DNA of 64,000 bases. Origin: Allofranklinella schreckenbergeri (lineage in GTDB: Bacteria; Pseudomonadota; Gammaproteobacteria; Burkholderiales; Burkholderiaceae_C). Positions 43,731 through 52,144 of this stretch are shown here, piece by piece; position 1 is the first letter of the stretch; every line of letters begins with the position of its first letter. The DNA is taken from positions 62,001 to 126,000 of the forward strand of contig NZ_RDQM01000003.1 in NCBI RefSeq assembly GCF_003703475.1. Direction: 5' to 3'. A model generated the notes under the pieces. It searched no databases, was not told the DNA's origin, and saw only the letters and a program-made list of their open reading frames with translations. The position numbers were made by a program, and so were the translations under genes.

Positions 43731-44457
43731 CGACAAAATCGCCATCGAAAACATCAATACGCCGGGCAAAACCGCCCACCCCAAGCCTGAGCATAAGACC
43801 ATGATCGACAGCGAAGCATTACTGGCCGCTTTGCACAGCGCCGCTGACCCCGAGCGCGCCGTGCCGATGAAGGCGTATATGAAAAACCGCTTTGATTATC
43901 TGGGCATTGCCAAGCCCCACATCGCCCAGATTTGCAAGCCGTTTTTCAAGCAGGCGGCAAAACAGGATATTGATTGGCGATTCGTCGCCCAATGCTGGGA
44001 AAGCCCGTACCGCGAGCTGCAATATTGCGCACTGAACTATTTGAAAGCCATGCAAAAACAGCTCACGCCGCAAGACATCCCCCGCCTTGAAAAACTGATT
44101 ACTGAAAAATCGTGGTGGGACACGTCCGACGTGCTCGACCGCATTGTCGGCGGCATTGCCTTGAATTACTCGGAAGTGAACGCCGTGCTGCTGGACTGGA
44201 GCCGCAGCGATAATATCTGGCTGCGGCGCGTCGCCATCGATCACCAGCTTTTGCGCAAAGAAAAAACCGATGCCGCGCTCCTGGAGCAAATTATCCGCAA
44301 CAACCTGGCGCAAAAAGAATTTTTCATCAACAAAGCCATCGGTTGGGCATTGCGTGACTACAGCAAAACCAACCCCGCATGGGTGCGTGCATTCATCACC
44401 CGCCACCGAAGCCACATGGCGGCTTTGAGTATCCGCGAAGCGGAAAAGTATCTGTGA
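43723..44457 (+). CDS. DNA alkylation repair protein (AlkD-type HEAT-repeat glycosylase)
   Basis: 244 residues from ATG 43723, overlapping the previous stop by 8 bp. An AAGGAGAAGCTGC site precedes the start. Helical repeats include MKAYMKNRFDYLGIAKPH, CWESPYRELQYCALNYL, TEKSWWDTSDVLDRIVGG, WLRRVAIDHQLL, and FINKAIGWALRDYSKTNP; the Trp, Asp and Arg residues in these match AlkD. It removes alkylated purines without base flipping. Downstream is a DUS-type hairpin. Confidence 0.88.
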   Translation: MSDDKIAIENINTPGKTAHPKPEHKTMIDSEALLAALHSAADPERAVPMKAYMKNRFDYLGIAKPHIAQICKPFFKQAAKQDIDWRFVAQCWESPYRELQYCALNYLKAMQKQLTPQDIPRLEKLITEKSWWDTSDVLDRIVGGIALNYSEVNAVLLDWSRSDNIWLRRVAIDHQLLRKEKTDAALLEQIIRNNLAQKEFFINKAIGWALRDYSKTNPAWVRAFITRHRSHMAALSIREAEKYL

Positions 44458-44485
44458 TGCTGCCTGAAAGCTTTTCAGGCAGCCT
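44457..44485 (+). terminator. Second inverted pair of DUS-like 12-mers
   Basis: ATGCTGCCTGAA (one mismatch) begins at the last base of the AlkD stop, and its partner 44474-44485 is the perfect reverse complement of AGGCTGCCTGAA. The stem GCTGCCTGAA/TTCAGGCAGC has a 5-nt loop. Confidence 0.75.
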
Positions 44486-44585
44486 GGTCGGTGGGGCGCA
44501 AGGGTTTTTTAGAGCGTGTTATGCACTTTCCGGCCCCCGTGCGAGAACGCCTCGGTGTGCGCAGTACAAAGCGCCGTCTGCACCG

Positions 44586-44725
44586 TCGCCGACTGGACGC
44601 TCAGCGCCGAACACATGGCGCAACTGGACGCCGCCAGCTTCCGCATGCCGTCCTATCCCTACTACCCCTATTGGAACGGCCAGTTCGCCGAACTCAACCC
44701 GCCGCCGGTGGCTGCAGGGGTTTAG
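44586..44725 (+). pseudogene. C-terminal fragment of an aldo-keto reductase
   Basis: Encodes ADWTLSAEHMAQLDAASFRM and then YPYYPYWNGQFAELNPPPV, nearly identical to the last 48 residues of the intact reductase ending at 48119. The upstream part of the gene is missing and its N-terminal frame is unrelated. The last codons differ (AAGV versus TGAA). It marks one end of a duplicated LysR-MFS-reductase block. Confidence 0.9.
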
Positions 44726-44774
44726 CAGGGGCACGCCGAATCCGCGCTCATTCTTTCTGCATGAGCGTTGCCGC

Positions 44775-45683
44775 TCAGGGGGGATGCCAATCAAGCCCGG
44801 CCAGCGCTTCGGCCAGGTAATCGACAAAGGCGCGCACGCGCGGCGGGGTGTGGCTGCGGGTGGGCATCACGGCGTAGATGCCGCTGTCGGGCAGGCGGCA
44901 GTCGGGCAGCACGCGCTCCAGCCGCCCGGCGCGCAGGTCTTGGTGTATGTGCCAGAGGGAGTGGATGGCGATGCCCAGCCCGGCGATGGCGGCCTGGCGC
45001 AGGGCGTCGCCGTAGTTGCTGGCCAGGCGGCCGTGCACGCGCACGCTTTCTTCTTCGCCTTCGGGGTTGATGAGGCGCCAGTAGTAGTGCGGGCGGGGGT
45101 GGCTGTGGTGCAGCAGGCAGTCGTGTTCGGCCAGGTCGGCAATGCGCTGCGGCGCGCCGCGGGTTTTCAGGTAGCCGGGGGCGGCGACGAGCGCGCGGTG
45201 GTTGTCGGCCAGGCGTCGGGCGATCAGGCTGGAGTCGCTCAGCGCGCCGATGCGGATGGCCAGGTCAAAGCCGTCGCCCGCCAGGTCGATGGGGCGGTCA
45301 TCCAGATGCAGGCAGATGTGCAATTGCGGGTGGGCGGCGAGAAAGCCAGGCAAGAGCGGGTTGAGGTAGTGGCTGCCGAAAGAAGGCGGGGCGGTGAGGC
45401 GCAGGGCGCCGCTGATGCGCTGGCTGTGCTGTTGCAGGCGGCTGGCGAGGGCTTCGAGTTCGGCCACCAGCGGGCGGCCTTCTTGGGCTAGCGCCAGCCC
45501 TTCCGGGGTGGGGTGCAGGCGGCGCGTGGTGCGGTGCAGAAGGCGCAGGCCCAGTTCGCTTTCCAGCCGTTGCAGGCGCTGGCTGGCGACGGCGGGGGAG
45601 ATGTCCATGTGCCGCGCGGCGGCGCTGATGGAGCCGCTGTCGAGCACTTGCAGGAACAGGGCGATGTCGCTCAAGCGATTCAT
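44775..45683 (-). CDS. LysR family regulator
   Basis: 302 residues. The N-terminal HTH is LSDIALFLQVLDSGSISAAA followed by SPAVASQRLQRLESELGLRLLHRTTR. The effector domain runs to the C-terminus with SSLIARRLADNHRALVAAP. It is divergent from the MFS exporter, which it probably controls. A TTTCAA-N7-TTGAAA inverted repeat (45763-45781) in the shared region resembles a LysR box. Confidence 0.9.
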   Translation of the reverse strand: MNRLSDIALFLQVLDSGSISAAARHMDISPAVASQRLQRLESELGLRLLHRTTRRLHPTPEGLALAQEGRPLVAELEALASRLQQHSQRISGALRLTAPPSFGSHYLNPLLPGFLAAHPQLHICLHLDDRPIDLAGDGFDLAIRIGALSDSSLIARRLADNHRALVAAPGYLKTRGAPQRIADLAEHDCLLHHSHPRPHYYWRLINPEGEEESVRVHGRLASNYGDALRQAAIAGLGIAIHSLWHIHQDLRAGRLERVLPDCRLPDSGIYAVMPTRSHTPPRVRAFVDYLAEALAGLDWHPP

Positions 45684-45862
45684 GGCGTTTGCGGCAGGCG
45701 GGCGGCGCTTGCCTGATGGCGCGGGTGGTTCGCGGTGGCCGTAGTGGTCATTTTGGCTCCTTTTTCAATTTTCCTTTGAAAGAGATTCAAGAATACGCCG
45801 GTTTATCTGGGTAATCAAAAAGCGGATAGTGCGCGCTTTTCCACGATAAGAAAAGGATGTCC

Positions 45863-47056
45863 ATGCCGCTTTCTGCCCCCCAACGCCTGCCGCTGGCGGT
45901 GTATGCGCTGACCATTGGCGCGTTCGGCATCGGCACGACCGAGTTCGTCATCATGGGGCTCTTGGTGCAGGTGGCCGCCGAGTTGCAGGTGACGCTGCCG
46001 CAGGCGGGTTGGTTGATTTCCGCTTATGCGTTGGGGGTGTTTTTCGGCGCGCCGCTGCTCACGCTGGCCACGCGGCGCTTGCCGCACAAGGCCACGCTGC
46101 TGGGGCTGATGGCGGTGTTTACCCTGGGCAATCTGGCCTGCGCGCTGGCGCCCAGCTATGGCTGGCTGCTGGCGGCGCGGGTGTTGACGGCGCTGGCGCA
46201 CGGCAGCTATTTCGGCGTGGGGTCGGTGGTGGCGGCGCAGCTGGCGCCGCCGAACAGACAGGCGCAGGCGATTGCCCTGATGTTTACCGGGCTGACGCTG
46301 GCCACCTTGCTGGGCGTGCCCGCCGGAGCCTGGCTGGGTTTGCACTACGGTTGGCGCTCGACCTTTTGGGCGGTAACGGCCATTGGCGCGCTGGCGGCGC
46401 TGGTGGTGCTGGTCTTGGTGCCGCGCACGCAGGCCGATGCGCCGCCGGGTCGGGTGCGCGATGAGGTGCGCCAAGCGCTGCGCCTGCCGGTGCTGCTGGG
46501 GCTGGGCATGACGGTATTGGGCTTTGGCGGCCTGTTCGTGGTGCACAGCTATATCCAGCCCATTCTGATGGAAGCGGCCGGATTTGCTGAAAGCGCGGTC
46601 GCGCCCATCCTGCTGCTGTTCGGCGTGGGCATGGTCATCGGCGGCTTGGCGGGCGGCAAGCTGGCCGATCGCGGCGTGGCGCGCGCGTTGCTGATCAGCC
46701 TGCCGGGGCTGGCCGCCGTGCTGGCTCTGATGACCGCCGCCTTACCCAGCCGCCCGGCGGCGGCAGGGTTCTCTCTGCTGTTGGGCACGGCCGCCTTTGC
46801 CACCGTGCCCGCGCTGCAAATGTGGGTGCTGCAACGCGCAGGCCGGGCGCAAAGCCTGGCCTCCAGTCTCAACATCGGCGCGTTCAACCTGGGCAATGCC
46901 ATTGGCGCATGGCTGGGCGGCGTGGTCATCGCCCAGGGGCTGGGCCTGCACGTACTGCCGTTGTTCGCTGCTGTCATGCCGCTGCTGGCCACGATTGTGG
47001 CCTGGGCGGCCATCCGGCGCGAGCGCTTGCGCCGACCTAAAAACCTTTTCCACTGA
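45863..47056 (+). CDS. MFS drug exporter (DHA1, AraJ/YdhP-like)
   Basis: 397 residues from ATG 45863; AAGGA ends 5 bp upstream, which favours it over the ATG at 45857. Twelve membrane spans. Motif A-like RRLPHKATLLG, motif-C-like LTLATLLGVPAGAWLG, and ISAYALGVFFGAPLLTLATR. It exports arabinose-like sugars or small toxic compounds in relatives. The aldo-keto reductase gene follows at 19 bp, so both are probably one operon controlled by the divergent LysR. Confidence 0.88.
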   Translation: MPLSAPQRLPLAVYALTIGAFGIGTTEFVIMGLLVQVAAELQVTLPQAGWLISAYALGVFFGAPLLTLATRRLPHKATLLGLMAVFTLGNLACALAPSYGWLLAARVLTALAHGSYFGVGSVVAAQLAPPNRQAQAIALMFTGLTLATLLGVPAGAWLGLHYGWRSTFWAVTAIGALAALVVLVLVPRTQADAPPGRVRDEVRQALRLPVLLGLGMTVLGFGGLFVVHSYIQPILMEAAGFAESAVAPILLLFGVGMVIGGLAGGKLADRGVARALLISLPGLAAVLALMTAALPSRPAAAGFSLLLGTAAFATVPALQMWVLQRAGRAQSLASSLNIGAFNLGNAIGAWLGGVVIAQGLGLHVLPLFAAVMPLLATIVAWAAIRRERLRRPKNLFH

Positions 47057-47075
47057 TATCCAAGGAGTCATTCCC

Positions 47076-48119
47076 ATGCAATACCGCTTCCTCGGCCAAT
47101 CCGGCCTGAAAGTTTCCGCCTTCGGCTTCGGCGTGGGCACCTTTGGCGGCAAAGGGCCGCTGTTTTCCGCCTGGGGCGATACCGATGCCCATGACGCGCG
47201 CCGCCTGCTGGATATCGCCATCGAGGCGGGCGTCAATTTCTTCGACACCGCCGACGTCTATTCCGACGGCGAATCCGAGCGCGTGCTGGGCGAAGCCATG
47301 CGCGGGCGACGCGACCAAATCATCTTGTCCACCAAAACCGCGCTGCGCCTGGGCGAAGGCGTCAACGACGCCGGCGCATCCCGCCATCGCCTCTTGCGCG
47401 CGGTGGACGCCAGCTTGCAGCGCCTGGGCACGGATTACATCGACCTCTTGCAACTGCACGCTTTTGACGCCCGCGCCCCGCTGGAAGAAACCTGGCGCGC
47501 CTTGGACGACTTGGTGCGCGCGGGCAAACTGCGCTACGTGGGCGCCTCCAACTACGCCGGCTGGCAGCTGATGAAAGCGCTTGGCATCAGCGAACGCCGC
47601 GGCTGGGCGCGGCCGGTGGCGCATCAGGTGTACTACTCGCTGATTGGCCGCGATTACGAATGGGAGCTGATGCCGCTGGCGCTCGACCAAGGCGTGGCCG
47701 CAGTGGTGTGGAGCCCGCTGGGCTGGGGGCGGCTGACCGGCAAACTGCACCGCGGCCAGCCCCTGCCTGAAGGCAGCCGCCTGCACCAAACCGCGCAATT
47801 TGCCCCGCCTGTTGCGGACGAACACCTGTGGCGCGTTACCGATGCGCTGGACGCCATCGCCGCCGACACCGGCCGCCCCGTGCCGCAAATCGCCCTCAAC
47901 TGGCTGCTGCAACGCCCCAGCGTCGCCACCGTACTGATCGGCGCACGCAACGAAGAACAGCTGCGGCAAAACCTCGCCGCCGCCGACTGGACGCTCAGCG
48001 CCGAGCACATGGCGCAACTGGATGCGGCGAGCTTCCGCATGCCGCCCTATCCCTACTACCCCTACTGGAACGGCCAGTTCGCCGAACTCAACCCGCCGCC
48101 GGTGACTGGAGCCGCTTAG
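47076..48119 (+). CDS. Aldo-keto reductase
   Basis: 347 residues, AAGGAG before the start. The catalytic tetrad is Asp57, Tyr62 (FDTADVYSDG), Lys87 (STKTAL) and His129 (QLHAFD). The NADPH site is in VLIGARNEEQLRQNLAAADW. A perfect partial copy of its C-terminal end lies at 44586. It reduces aldehydes or ketones, and with the exporter could handle a toxic carbonyl. Confidence 0.92.
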   Translation: MQYRFLGQSGLKVSAFGFGVGTFGGKGPLFSAWGDTDAHDARRLLDIAIEAGVNFFDTADVYSDGESERVLGEAMRGRRDQIILSTKTALRLGEGVNDAGASRHRLLRAVDASLQRLGTDYIDLLQLHAFDARAPLEETWRALDDLVRAGKLRYVGASNYAGWQLMKALGISERRGWARPVAHQVYYSLIGRDYEWELMPLALDQGVAAVVWSPLGWGRLTGKLHRGQPLPEGSRLHQTAQFAPPVADEHLWRVTDALDAIAADTGRPVPQIALNWLLQRPSVATVLIGARNEEQLRQNLAAADWTLSAEHMAQLDAASFRMPPYPYYPYWNGQFAELNPPPVTGAA

Positions 48120-48163
48120 CGCAGTGCGCCAGGCCCGCGCCAGCTTTGCGTGAGCGCCTATGC

Positions 48164-48694
48164 TCAAGGATTCGCTATCTGCCTCTCCAACACCCGCAGC
48201 AGGGCGGCGAGGCCGGCATCGAGTTGCTGGCGGGCGTCGGGCGGCAGGGCGGCGAGCAGGCGGGCTTCGTTGTCCACGTGGGGGGGGAGGGCGGCTTCGA
48301 TCAGCGCTTTGCCGCTGTCGGTCAGCTGCACCAGCAGGCTGCGGGCGTCGTCGGGGTTGGTCAGGCGGCGGATCCAGCCTTGCGCTTCCAGTTGTTTGAG
48401 GCGTTGGGTCATGGTGCCGGAGGTGATCATCAGCGCCGCGAACAGGGCGGTGGGGCTCAGCGTATAAGGCGCGCCGCTGCGGCGCAGGGTGGCGAGCACG
48501 TCGAAGCCGCCGCTGCTGAGGCCATGTTCGGCAAAGACGGCTTCAAGCCGGGGCTGGATCAGCGCGGCGCAGCGCTTGAGGCGGCCGATCAGTGCCATGT
48601 CGGCGGTGGGCAGCTCAGGCAGCTCGCGCTGCCATTGGGCGACGATGGCGTCTACGGCATCGGGCATTGCTTGGTGATCGGGGTGGGTCTTCAT
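48164..48694 (-). CDS. MarR family regulator
   Basis: 176 residues from ATG 48694 (CAAGGAAC upstream). The winged helix is GGFDVLATLRRSGAPYTLSPTA then MITSGTMTQRLKQLEAQGWI with the wing RLTNPDDARSLLVQLT. It probably represses itself and the divergent EamA/nitroreductase pair through the two operators between them. Confidence 0.9.
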   Translation of the reverse strand: MKTHPDHQAMPDAVDAIVAQWQRELPELPTADMALIGRLKRCAALIQPRLEAVFAEHGLSSGGFDVLATLRRSGAPYTLSPTALFAALMITSGTMTQRLKQLEAQGWIRRLTNPDDARSLLVQLTDSGKALIEAALPPHVDNEARLLAALPPDARQQLDAGLAALLRVLERQIANP

Positions 48695-48726
48695 GGGCGG
48701 TTCCTTGGCGGGCAACAGGTCGTCAT

Positions 48727-48787
48727 TTTATCTTGACTTAAAGATAAATGGCGAGCAGAATGGATTTGTCTTTAATTGAAGATAAAT
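48727..48787. promoter_or_regulatory. Two MarR operators
   Basis: Site 1, 48727-48748: TTTATCTT-GACTTA-AAGATAAA, a perfect 8-bp inverted repeat. Site 2, 48764-48787: ATTTGTCTT-TAATTG-AAGATAAAT, 8 of 9 arm bases pair. Both have 6-bp spacers and centres 38 bp apart, so they face the same helix side only roughly. They fill the gap between marR and the EamA gene. Confidence 0.8.
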
Positions 48788-48801
48788 CGACAGGAGCCTC
48801 C

Positions 48802-49698
48802 ATGAACCCGCCTCCCGCCCGTTATCCCCTGCTGCTGTTCACCACGGCGCTGGCGCCGCTGATCTGGGGCAGCACGTATTTGGTCACCACCGAGTTTCTG
48901 CCGCCGGATCGGCCTTTTTACGCGGCTTTGCTGCGCTGCCTGCCCGCCGGGCTGTTGTTGCTGTTGTGGACACGGCGCTGGCCGCAGCGCGGCGAATGGC
49001 TGCGGCTGCTGCTGTTGGGCGTGCTCAATATCGGCCTGTTCCAAGCCATGCTGTTTGTGGCCGCCTATCGCCTGCCGGGCGGGCTGGCGGCCATTCTCAC
49101 CTCGACGCAAATCCTGATGGTGCTGGCGTTGTCCTGGCTGTTGGGGCGGCAGCCGCAGCCCAGGGCGGCGTGGTATTGGGCGCTGGCGGGCGTGGCCGGT
49201 ATTGCGCTGCTGGTGTATTCGCCGCAGGCGCGGTTCGATGTCTTGGGCATGGTCGCGGCGCTGGCCGGGGCGGCCTCGATGGCGCTGGGGCTGTGGTTTT
49301 CCAAGCGCTGGCAGTCGTCCATGCCGCTGCTGGCTTTTACCGGCTGGCAGCTGGTGGCCGGCGGCCTGTTCCTGCTGCCGCTGGCGCTGTGGCTGGAAGC
49401 GCCGCTGCCGGCGCTGACCCTGCGCCACTGGGGCGGCTACCTGTATTTGTGCCTGGTGGGCGCGGTGCTGGCCTATGCGCTGTTTTTCCGCGGCATCCGC
49501 CTGCTGCCGCCTGCGGTGGTGTCCTCGCTGGGCTTGCTCAGCCCGGTGTGCGCCTTCGCGCTGGGCTGGGTGTTTCTCGACCAGCGCCTGAGCCTGCCCG
49601 CGCTGCTGGGCTTCGGGCTGGTGCTGTGCGCCATCTACGGCGTGCAACGCGCCTTGCAGGGCAAGGCTTTCCAAAATGCGTCCAAGGAGTCTTCATGA
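48802..49698 (+). CDS. EamA/DMT family exporter
   Basis: 298 residues from ATG 48802 (AGGAGCC upstream). Ten spans with the paired EamA pattern: PLIWGSTYLVTTEFLPPDRP and the second copy AGAASMALGLWFSKRWQ. Its 3-prime end (49597-49658) is exactly repeated at 55059-55120. Overlaps the nitroreductase start by 4 bp. Likely exports metabolites or toxic compounds. Confidence 0.89.
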   Translation: MNPPPARYPLLLFTTALAPLIWGSTYLVTTEFLPPDRPFYAALLRCLPAGLLLLLWTRRWPQRGEWLRLLLLGVLNIGLFQAMLFVAAYRLPGGLAAILTSTQILMVLALSWLLGRQPQPRAAWYWALAGVAGIALLVYSPQARFDVLGMVAALAGAASMALGLWFSKRWQSSMPLLAFTGWQLVAGGLFLLPLALWLEAPLPALTLRHWGGYLYLCLVGAVLAYALFFRGIRLLPPAVVSSLGLLSPVCAFALGWVFLDQRLSLPALLGFGLVLCAIYGVQRALQGKAFQNASKESS

Positions 49699-50300
49699 AT
49701 CTGATTGAACTGCTGCGCCAGCGCAGCTCCGCCCATGCCTTTGCCGAAAGCGCCATCAGCGATGCCGAGCTGCGGCATCTGGCGCAGGCCGCCAGCCTCG
49801 CGCCCTCGGCCTTCCATCTGCAAAACTGGCGCTTCACCGCCGTGTGCTCGCCCGAGGCCAAGCAGGCTTTGTACGAAGCGGCTTTCAGGCAGCCCAAGAT
49901 CTTGCAGGCCGCCGCTGTTTTCATCATCAGCGGCGATCTGCTGGGTTACCAAGCCCTGGCAGCCAGGCTGCAGCCGGTGGTCGCGGCCGGACAAATGGAT
50001 CAGGCCACCGCCGACGGCTGGGTGGCGTTCGCCCAGTCGGCCTTCCACGAACAACCCCAGGCCCAGCGCGACGAGGCCATGCGCAGCGCCTCACTGGCGG
50101 CCATGGCGCTGATGCTGGCCGCTACCGAGGCAGGCTGGGCCAGCTGCCCCATGAGCGGCTTCGAGCCCGCCGCCGTGCGCCAGCTGGCAGGCCTGCCGGA
50201 AAGCCACTTGCCCGTGCTGCTGGTGGCCGTGGGCAAAGCGGCGGCGACCCAGGCGCAGAAAGTGCGGGCGCCGGTCGAGCAGCTATGGCGGCGGATTTGA
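49695..50300 (+). CDS. Nitroreductase family protein
   Basis: 201 residues. FMN-binding pattern: LLRQRSSAHAFAESAIS, SLAPSAFHLQNWRFTAV, GWASCPMSGFEPAAVRQ and VGKAAATQ. ATG overlaps the EamA stop. It reduces nitro or quinone compounds. With EamA and MarR it forms a likely aromatic-stress operon. A near-copy of a DUS (TTCAGGCAGCCC, 49884-49895) lies inside it. Confidence 0.88.
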   Translation: MNLIELLRQRSSAHAFAESAISDAELRHLAQAASLAPSAFHLQNWRFTAVCSPEAKQALYEAAFRQPKILQAAAVFIISGDLLGYQALAARLQPVVAAGQMDQATADGWVAFAQSAFHEQPQAQRDEAMRSASLAAMALMLAATEAGWASCPMSGFEPAAVRQLAGLPESHLPVLLVAVGKAAATQAQKVRAPVEQLWRRI

Positions 50301-50386
50301 GGGGTTGGAAATAGCGTCGCTGATTGCTTGTAATTGCCATTGAAGGGAGTAAGATTTCCTTACTTCATCTTTTGAGGGAACAAGCC

Positions 50387-50608
50387 ATGCTCGCCAAACT
50401 GACGGTCAAAAACCAGATCACCTTGCCCAAGGCAGCCATTTCGGCAGTCGATGCCGCCGAATATTTCGATGTGCAGGTTGAAAACGGCCGCATCGTGCTG
50501 ACGCCGGTGCGCATCCATCAGGCTCAGGTCGTGCGCGACCAATTGCAGCAGCTGGGCATCAGCGAGCAAGACGTGGCAGACGCCATCGCCTGGGCGCGGC
50601 GCGGATGA
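50387..50608 (+). CDS. AbrB/MazE-type antitoxin
   Basis: 73 residues from ATG 50387. The swapped-hairpin DNA-binding motif is LAKLTVKNQITLPKAAIS and YFDVQVENGRIVLTPVRI. It overlaps the PIN toxin start (ATGA, 4 bp), a normal toxin-antitoxin layout. Presumed to repress its own promoter and neutralise the toxin. Confidence 0.88.
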   Translation: MLAKLTVKNQITLPKAAISAVDAAEYFDVQVENGRIVLTPVRIHQAQVVRDQLQQLGISEQDVADAIAWARRG

Positions 50609-51042
50609 CAAACGCTGCGCCCCGCGTCGTACTCGATACCAATGTGGTGCTTTCCGCCCTGTTGTTCAGCAACGGGCGGCTGGCTTGGCTACGCCACGCC
50701 TGGCAACGCGGGCAGCTGCGCCCCCTGGTCTGCAAGCCCACGGCCAGCGAGTTGCTGCGCGTGCTGGCCTATCCAAAATTCAAGTTGACCGCGCAGCAGC
50801 AACAGGATTTGCTGGCCGACTTTCTGCCCTATGCGCAAGTGGTTCAGCTTCCCGAAGCTTGGCCCGAACTGCCCGCCTGCCGGGATGAAAAAGACCAGGT
50901 ATTTCTGGCGCTGGCGCATGTGGGTCAGGCGCAGGCGCTGATTACTGGCGATGCCGATTTGCTGGCCTTGCGCGAGGATTTTCCCGCTGGTTGGATCGTC
51001 ACGCCGCAGGCGTGGGCGATGCAGCACGGCATGGTGGGCTGA
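50605..51042 (+). CDS. PIN domain toxin (VapC-like)
   Basis: 145 residues. PIN acids: Asp11 (VVLDTNVVLSA), Glu49 (PTASELLRVL), Asp94/Asp97 (CRDEKDQVFLALA) and Asp116/Asp118 (ITGDADLLALRE). These suit an RNase toxin. The gene completes the TA pair with the preceding antitoxin. Confidence 0.9.
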   Translation: MTNAAPRVVLDTNVVLSALLFSNGRLAWLRHAWQRGQLRPLVCKPTASELLRVLAYPKFKLTAQQQQDLLADFLPYAQVVQLPEAWPELPACRDEKDQVFLALAHVGQAQALITGDADLLALREDFPAGWIVTPQAWAMQHGMVG

Positions 51043-51069
51043 AGGAGATCAGGCTGAAGGAGGTGGGCA

Positions 51070-51486
51070 TTGAAAGGCACGGACAAGCCCATGCGGCAGA
51101 GTGAACTAAATCCAGCAGATGTCGCGATATTGGTATCGCTGGAACAGGCCATGTGGCGAGCAGAAACCCGGTTTGATCCGGTATTCATGGCGCGGCACTT
51201 GGCTGCCGACTTCATCGAACTGGGTCGCTCCGGGCGTAGCTATACCCGGGAACAGTGTCTGGCCGCAGCACCACAGCCAATCGCTTGCCGCTTGCCATTG
51301 CCCAATCTGCATGTGCGTCTTTTGGATGCCGATACCGCACAGTTGCTGTATGACAGCATCGTGACGCGAGAAACGGGAGCGCTGGAGTACACGCACCGCT
51401 CGTCCCTATGGACACGCACGGCCCATGGCTGGGTCATGCGCTTTCATCAGGGCACCCCGTTCGTACCTGATGCATCCGGGGCATGA
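51070..51486 (+). CDS. NTF2-like/DUF4440 protein
   Basis: 138 residues. TTG 51070 is preferred because AAGGAGGT ends 5 bp before it, whereas ATG 51091 has no such site. The fold resembles SnoaL/DUF4440: AILVSLEQAMWRAETRFDPV, then HLAADFIELGRSGRSYTREQ, then HRSSLWTRTAHGWVMRFHQG. Such proteins are small enzymes or carriers of unknown type. Co-directional with the TA genes. Confidence 0.75.
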   Translation: MKGTDKPMRQSELNPADVAILVSLEQAMWRAETRFDPVFMARHLAADFIELGRSGRSYTREQCLAAAPQPIACRLPLPNLHVRLLDADTAQLLYDSIVTRETGALEYTHRSSLWTRTAHGWVMRFHQGTPFVPDASGA

Positions 51487-51519
51487 CTCGGGGGGCGGCG
51501 ATCAATCTTGCGGCAGCCA

Positions 51520-51546
51520 GCGCAGCTTGAAGCGCAGCGAAAACCC
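51520..51546 (+). repeat. 27-bp direct repeat, first copy
   Basis: 26 of 27 identical to 55021-55047 (one base differs, A/G, in the CTTGA(A/G)GCG part). The two copies are 3.5 kb apart and flank the MerR remnant, hydrolase, azoreductase and LysR genes. Confidence 0.85.
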
Positions 51547-51721
51547 GGCATGGCCAAGCTGGATGATTTCAATAATTGTTGGGTTACGGCCTGAGCCAAT
51601 CCGCAGCATCCGATTGTCACACCCCGAGGGCGGACCGCCGCAGGTGTTTTTTGAGCGACGCCTTTTGGCAAATGCCCCCTGAATCAAGCAGGCTGAACGC
51701 TGATTTTCCAATCAAAGCGGT

Positions 51722-51733
51722 TTCAGGCAGCCT
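51722..51733 (-). other. DUS-like 12-mer (perfect AGGCTGCCTGAA, minus strand)
   Basis: Single copy, reverse complement TTCAGGCAGCCT. Just before the MerR remnant. Confidence 0.75.
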
Positions 51734-51739
51734 TGGCTC

Positions 51740-52066
51740 TTTCAGTCGCGCTGGCTTGGGCAGGAGGGTGGTCTGTCATTGGACGAGATTCGCGCCATGC
51801 TCTCTGCCCAGGGTGCGCCGCAAGTGGACAGAAAGCTGCTGCTGGCCAAAGCGGACGAAATCGATGCAACCATCAAACGCCTGAAAGCCATGAGCGAATG
51901 TTTGCGGCACACAGCCGTGTGCCCAGCGCCCAGCCACGCCCAGTGCCCCACATTCCAGCGCCTGCTGAAGGCGGCAACAGCGGCGCGATTGAGGTGCAGC
52001 AGGCAGACGCCGGGTGCAAACAAGGCCGCGCCGACCAGTTCGCAGGGGCATGCGGGATCTGGCTGA
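51740..52066 (+). pseudogene. N-terminally truncated MerR family regulator
   Basis: The reading frame contains the dimerisation helix and effector part of a MerR protein: GLSLDEIRAMLSAQGAPQVD, then KADEIDATIKRLKAMSEC, then HTAVCPAPSHAQCPTFQRLL. The winged-helix N-terminus is missing. Upstream is a DUS-like site and unrelated sequence. The C-terminal part after ATAARL reads as non-family residues and a stop at 52066. Not functional. Confidence 0.7.
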
Positions 52067-52144
52067 CAGCCTGTTGGCATGGATACATCCGCGCTCTGCC
52101 CCGGTTGAAAGCAGCTTGTACAGTGCTGATGCGGATGCCGCAGG

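Larger units (their letters stand above)
51487..51739. other. Intergenic stretch holding a 27-bp repeat and a DUS-like 12-mer
   Basis: No convincing gene. Contains GCGCAGCTTGAAGCGCAGCG... at 51520, matched at 55021, and a perfect DUS-like 12-mer at 51722. Otherwise it looks like eroded sequence. Confidence 0.5.

Noticed and set aside
47760-47771. Further DUS-like word in the aldo-keto reductase gene
   Set aside because: Only the core TGCCTGAA matches, and the context is coding sequence with a natural codon reading.
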